From contig JBMNCO010000024.1 in NCBI GenBank assembly GCA_049366815.1, forward strand, positions 1 through 8,709: DNA of 8,709 nucleotides. The letters are read 5' to 3'. The notes below the pieces were generated by a model. The model was not told the origin of the DNA and did no database searches. It was given only the letters and a program-made list of their open reading frames with translations. This document shows positions 5,825-8,709 of the stretch, in pieces (the stretch's first letter is position 1; each line of letters opens with the position of its first letter). The position numbers and the translations under genes were made by a program. Source of the DNA: CAYNYM01 sp049366815 (GTDB lineage: Bacteria > Desulfobacterota > DSM-4660 > Desulfatiglandales > HGW-15).

Positions 5825-8064
5825 TGGGCGTGCTCTTTCTGTCCTATATGGCCTTTACGGTCGCCGTGGCGGCCTACGCCATTTATGCCATGCGCCGAGC
5901 GAGCGGCACCGGCCAGGAAAACATGGCCCCGGCATCCCTCGATTCCTTTTCCATCACCTCGGCCCAGGAAGGCGCGGTCGTGCGCGTGATCTTCGGAACG
6001 GTGAGGATTCCGGGAAACATCCTCTGGTACGGCAATCTCAAGACCGAGGCGATCTGGAGCGGAGGCGGTGCGGGAGACGGCGACCCCGATCCCGTCATCA
6101 TCGGGTATGACTATTTCCTGGATGTGTGGCAGGGCCTCTGCCAGGGCAAAGTGGAAATTTTAAAGACCTATCTGAACGATGACGAAGAAAGCGTCCAGTG
6201 CGCGGACGTGGTGTTCAACGACGGTACGGGCCTGGAATACCCCACCGAGCCCGGCGAGTGGGCCAACCGGCTGCCGGGCGTATCCCACATCTTTCACCGC
6301 TCCTTTTATCTCGGTGAGAATCAGACCTTCGTGCCCACGGTTCATTTTGTCATGCGCCGGATTCTGACAAGCCCGGTCAACGACGCCGTGCTTCCGAACG
6401 GGGCGAACCCGGCCGCGATCCTCTATGAAGTGCTCCGGATGGGCGGGGCCGGCGTGGCTGATTTTGTGCTCTCCTCTTTCCATTCGGCCGCCGCGTTCTG
6501 GAAGGCCAAGGGCTATGGCCTCAACCTGGACATGGCGCGCCAGCAGAAGGTGAGGAACTGGGTCGCCTGGGTCTTCAGCTATGTGGACGGAGCGCTCACC
6601 ATCAATGACGATGACCAGTTTGTCTGCAAGGCCTTTGACCCGGAGGAGTTGCCTGTTGCGACGCTTGAAACGGATGATTTCCTGGATTTCGGGATTTCAC
6701 GGAGGGGCTGGGACGATACCTTCAACTTTTTCCGGGGCAACTATATCGACCCGGATGCCGGATATGCGAAGAGAACCATTTCCGCGTACAATCCCGCCAA
6801 CATACGTCTGACCGGAAGCAGGAGGGAGAAGACCGTCGATCTCACGGCCTTCGGGGATGTGGAGGCGGCAAGCAGGCGTCTCTGGGAGATCATGAAGCGC
6901 CTGAGCTATCCCGAGGCCCCGATCGATTTCAAGACGGATCTTTCCTGGGGCTGGCTCCAGGTGGGCCATGTGATCGAAGTCAACCATGAGGACTACGGCA
7001 TCGTCTCGGGCGAATACCGGATTACGGAAAAAGACCTTTCGGAAGTCGACTCCAACGAGGTCCGCTTTGTCGCGGAACAGATGATCGAAACCCTTTTCGA
7101 TGATCATTTCAGCGTCGGGGGCGATTCCAAATGGGTCACGCCCTCCACCGATCCCGGGCCGCTCGTGCACCAGAGGGTCTTTGAGTTGCCCTTCAATCCC
7201 TTCACAGATTACGGCCCGGCCTTCCTCCTGCTCGCAGCCAGGGTTCACAGTTATGAAACAGGCTTTATCGTCCTCACATCCCTTACCGGCACGGACTACA
7301 CGACCCTGGGCCACATCCGGACCTTTTCTCAAAGAGGCGCCCTGGCGGAAGTCTATCCTTCGGGCACTTGCGCGATCGATGACGACCAGGGCATCCTGTA
7401 CGCGCCCTACCGGGAGGACCCGATCTTTTCAACGGTCTCCCGGACGGATCTTTTCGGCAAGGCGCGCTTTGCGCTGATCGATGACGAGATCATCCGGTTT
7501 GAGTCCGTAACGCCCGAGCCGGGCGGCGCGATCAGGCTCAAGGGCTGCGTTCGGGGATGCTTCAATACGCCGGTTTCAACGCATGCGATTAACAGCGAGA
7601 TCTGGCTCTGCGAGATCCTGGATAACATCCTGGCTGGCATTGAGGCAGGGACCTTTCATGTGAAGTTTCTGCCTTACTTTGGGAAAAAGGTCGTGGACCC
7701 GGCCGATGCCGCGGCCATGCAGGTGGCGGTTCAGAATAAGGCCGCTGTTCCCTGGCCCCCCGGCCGCATCGAGGCGGTCCGGACCGGGAGCAGCGTGCAG
7801 GTGACGTGGTGGCCGCTCACAAAAAACTTCGACGGCGCGGGCTCAAAGGAAGAGCAGGCCTATACGGACACGTGGCCTTTCGACTTTGACGGGGCGTTCG
7901 AATACAGGATCGATTCCGGGACATGGACGGCGATCACAGGGACCCAGGCCGCTATCACCCAGGCCGGGGCGTTTACTTTCTCGATCAGGAATGTGGTTGA
8001 CGGCAGGGAGAGCGGGGTTAAAACCCTTTCGGTCGGCGCGCCCGATGGGACGTATATCCTTTAG
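5824..8064 (+). CDS. J-like tail tip protein (phage-tail_3 / gene-transfer-agent megatron type), compact
   Basis: This 746-residue protein has its ATG overlapping the previous TGA by one base, with GAGGG at 5809-5813, 10 bases upstream. Residues 3-22 are a hydrophobic helix (LFLSYMAFTVAVAAYAIYAM) followed by RR. VVRVIFGTVRIPGNILWYGN (52-71) and GYDYFLDVWQGLCQGKVEIL (94-113) are hallmark segments of J-like/phage-tail_3 proteins. Residues about 280-420 (FLDFGISRRGWDDTFNFFRG; LQVGHVIEVNHEDYGI; GEYRITEKDL) fit the central hub-fold part. FALIDDEIIRFESV, then GCVRGCFNTPVSTH (549-587), parallels the LLRG-x-x-GT-x-x-H signature of gene-transfer-agent tip proteins, with Cys575 and Cys579 flanking VRG. 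Residues about 645-737 look like one fibronectin-III domain (SSVQVTWWPL, FEYRIDSGTW, AFTFSIRNV). It is shorter than lambda J (about 1130 residues). It closes the tail tip and probably contacts the host envelope; it may lack a large receptor-binding extension. Confidence 0.85.
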   Translation: MGVLFLSYMAFTVAVAAYAIYAMRRASGTGQENMAPASLDSFSITSAQEGAVVRVIFGTVRIPGNILWYGNLKTEAIWSGGGAGDGDPDPVIIGYDYFLDVWQGLCQGKVEILKTYLNDDEESVQCADVVFNDGTGLEYPTEPGEWANRLPGVSHIFHRSFYLGENQTFVPTVHFVMRRILTSPVNDAVLPNGANPAAILYEVLRMGGAGVADFVLSSFHSAAAFWKAKGYGLNLDMARQQKVRNWVAWVFSYVDGALTINDDDQFVCKAFDPEELPVATLETDDFLDFGISRRGWDDTFNFFRGNYIDPDAGYAKRTISAYNPANIRLTGSRREKTVDLTAFGDVEAASRRLWEIMKRLSYPEAPIDFKTDLSWGWLQVGHVIEVNHEDYGIVSGEYRITEKDLSEVDSNEVRFVAEQMIETLFDDHFSVGGDSKWVTPSTDPGPLVHQRVFELPFNPFTDYGPAFLLLAARVHSYETGFIVLTSLTGTDYTTLGHIRTFSQRGALAEVYPSGTCAIDDDQGILYAPYREDPIFSTVSRTDLFGKARFALIDDEIIRFESVTPEPGGAIRLKGCVRGCFNTPVSTHAINSEIWLCEILDNILAGIEAGTFHVKFLPYFGKKVVDPADAAAMQVAVQNKAAVPWPPGRIEAVRTGSSVQVTWWPLTKNFDGAGSKEEQAYTDTWPFDFDGAFEYRIDSGTWTAITGTQAAITQAGAFTFSIRNVVDGRESGVKTLSVGAPDGTYIL

Positions 8065-8070
8065 GAGGGG
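8063..8070 (+). promoter_or_regulatory. Strong Shine-Dalgarno of the coiled-coil gene
   Basis: AGGAGGGG overlaps the TAG stop of the J-like gene (8062-8064) and ends 3 bases before ATG at 8074 (the AGGAGG core ends 5 bases before). It is the strongest match in the window so far from the left, which suggests independent, high-level initiation of this gene and fixes its start. Confidence 0.75.
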
Positions 8071-8073
8071 ATC

Positions 8074-8535
8074 ATGAGCGTTTTATCTCCAAGCAACCTC
8101 GAGACCATTGATTACCGGCAGCAGGGCTGGAGCGCGATCGTGACGGCCAATGCGCAAAAGCTCAACACCTATTTGACCAAGCTCTGGGGACCGATCCAGG
8201 CGACAAGCCCCTTGGGCTCCTTAAAGCTAGCCGATGAAGCGGCATCCCAGAGTGACCCGGCAGGCCCGACCGCCCAGGCCCTGACGGACAGCTCCGGAGG
8301 CACGCCCACGCAGACCGTGAAGGCCGTTTCAGGGAGCGGCGCGGACGCGGACATCAATGATAATTTCGCGTCCCTTACGGATGAAATTGAAAAGCTGCGG
8401 GCCGACAATGCGGCCCTGAAGACAGCCCTCGAGGGCACGATCGATTATTGCGACGCCCTCAAGGCCAAAGTCAACGGCCTTCTCACCGCCCTTCGAAAGA
8501 CCGGAGGCTGCGGAGTGCTGGACAATCAGCCCTGA
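8074..8535 (+). CDS. Small tail-associated protein with C-terminal coiled coil
   Basis: This 153-residue protein starts 9 bases after the J-like gene behind AGGAGGGG. The start, ETIDYRQQGWSAIVTANAQK (10-29), resembles the W-x-x-x-x-x-AN-hydrophobic opening seen in short phage tail-fibre or virion proteins. Residues 48-92 are Ala/Ser/Gly/Thr-rich and probably flexible, with QALTDSSGGTPTQTVKAV (68-85), a pattern familiar from phage fibre heads. Residues about 94-142 (INDNFASLTDEIEKLRADNA, then ALKTALEG and LKAKVNGLLTALRKTG) have hydrophobic residues at heptad spacing and look like a coiled coil, likely trimeric by analogy with fibres. Three cysteines lie late (C126, C146 region). No membrane segment or enzyme motif is seen. 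Directly after the J-like gene, a fibre, fibre-base or tip accessory role is likely; a virion decoration protein is an alternative. Confidence 0.65.
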   Translation: MSVLSPSNLETIDYRQQGWSAIVTANAQKLNTYLTKLWGPIQATSPLGSLKLADEAASQSDPAGPTAQALTDSSGGTPTQTVKAVSGSGADADINDNFASLTDEIEKLRADNAALKTALEGTIDYCDALKAKVNGLLTALRKTGGCGVLDNQP

Positions 8536-8625
8536 AAAATGATGGCACAGGCGGGAAATGATCAGAGAGCAGGTTCTTGTCAGGGAACGCCTCTGGTGAT
8601 TTGAGGTTGAGGAGGAAGGCGCGCT
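8536..8625. other. 90-base intergenic gap at the end of the tail module
   Basis: This is the only gap longer than 9 bases in the window. It contains a strong ribosome binding site near its right end but no stem-loop with a U run, so no intrinsic terminator is supported. A promoter cannot be called by eye. The spacing suggests a module boundary where the next gene may be expressed separately. Confidence 0.5.
8609..8619 (+). promoter_or_regulatory. Shine-Dalgarno before the last, partial gene
   Basis: GAGGAGGAAGG contains a full AGGAGG (8610-8615), 10 bases before the ATG at 8626. It is the main support for calling that start. Confidence 0.65.
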
Positions 8626-8709
8626 ATGGATGAAGTCTGCAAGGAGCACAGCGGGTGCTTAAAGAGCATCAAGGCCCTGGAGGAAAGCGGTGTGAGACAA
8701 TGGGACAAG
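8626..8709 (+). CDS. Start of a small unrecognised phage gene (3' truncated by window edge)
   Basis: The ATG at 8626 follows GAGGAGGAAGG (8609-8619), and the frame stays open to the last base, giving 28 residues: MDEVCKEHSGCLKSIKALEE and then SGVRQWDK. The piece is charged, with hydrophobic residues spaced as in an amphipathic helix (L12, I15, L18, V23, W26). I recall similar Cys-x-x-HSG beginnings followed by a coiled coil in small phage proteins encoded near lysis genes, sometimes called hemolysin XhlA-like, but 28 residues cannot establish this. Its place after the tail module fits a lysis or holin-accessory gene. Function is not assigned. Confidence 0.55.
   Translation, partial: MDEVCKEHSGCLKSIKALEESGVRQWDK

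Noticed and set aside
8573..8588. GTTC/GAAC inverted repeat as a terminator
   Set aside because: The stem is only 4 base pairs with an 8-base loop and no following U run.
8539..8604. A 21-codon mini-gene in the last intergenic gap
   Set aside because: It has no ribosome binding site at usable distance and no recognisable feature.
1..8709. Defence island, CRISPR array, toxin-antitoxin, retron or other accessory system
   Set aside because: No spaced direct repeats, reverse transcriptase, nuclease, ATPase or toxin motifs are visible; the whole window is accounted for by tail genes.

Overview
The window is a late structural segment of a tailed phage or prophage, covering the end of the tape-measure gene and the tail-tip genes. 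All supported genes lie on the + strand and form one tightly packed operon. DNA is GC-rich throughout. The tail is of the long, non-contractile type (lambda, B3-like transposable phages, and the gene transfer agent of Rhodobacter): a tape measure is followed by a distal-tail protein, a cysteine-bearing hub protein, an NlpC/P60 peptidase and a J-like tip protein. The style of the proteins suggests a Gram-negative, proteobacterial or Desulfobacterota-like host, but nothing here fixes the host. No integrase, repressor, attachment site, RNA gene or host gene is visible, so free phage and prophage cannot be told apart.

Layout: 2-664, C-terminal part of the tape-measure protein, running in from the left edge. 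668-1888 and 1893-2852, two structural proteins that look like diverged paralogs; the first carries an extra beta-rich insert near its N terminus. 2852-4552, a 566-residue distal-tail-type protein. 4549-5343, a DUF2163/Phage_BR0599-type hub protein related to lambda gpL, with the four cysteines expected for an iron-sulfur cluster. 5345-5824, a 159-residue NlpC/P60 peptidase that most likely starts at TTG. 5824-8064, a compact 746-residue J-like tip protein with a hydrophobic N terminus and a fibronectin-III-like C terminus. 8074-8535, a small protein with a C-terminal coiled coil. 8626 onward, the start of a small unrecognised gene that runs off the right edge. From 668 to 8064 neighbouring genes are separated by at most 4 bases or overlap by 1 to 4 bases, so the genes are probably translationally coupled.

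Inferred roles: the tape measure sets tail length. The distal-tail protein would cap the tube and the hub would join it to the tip. The peptidase would cut peptidoglycan during entry or assembly, and the J-like protein would close the tip and contact the cell. The two paralogs between tape measure and distal-tail gene, and the coiled-coil protein after the J-like gene, are the best candidates for peripheral tip or fibre parts.

I did not find a new defence or mobile system. The points most worth following are the paralog pair, a beta-module that seems to recur in several tip proteins, the likely Fe-S ligands of the hub, and the hydrophobic N terminus of the J-like protein in a cassette that has no separate gpI-like gene.
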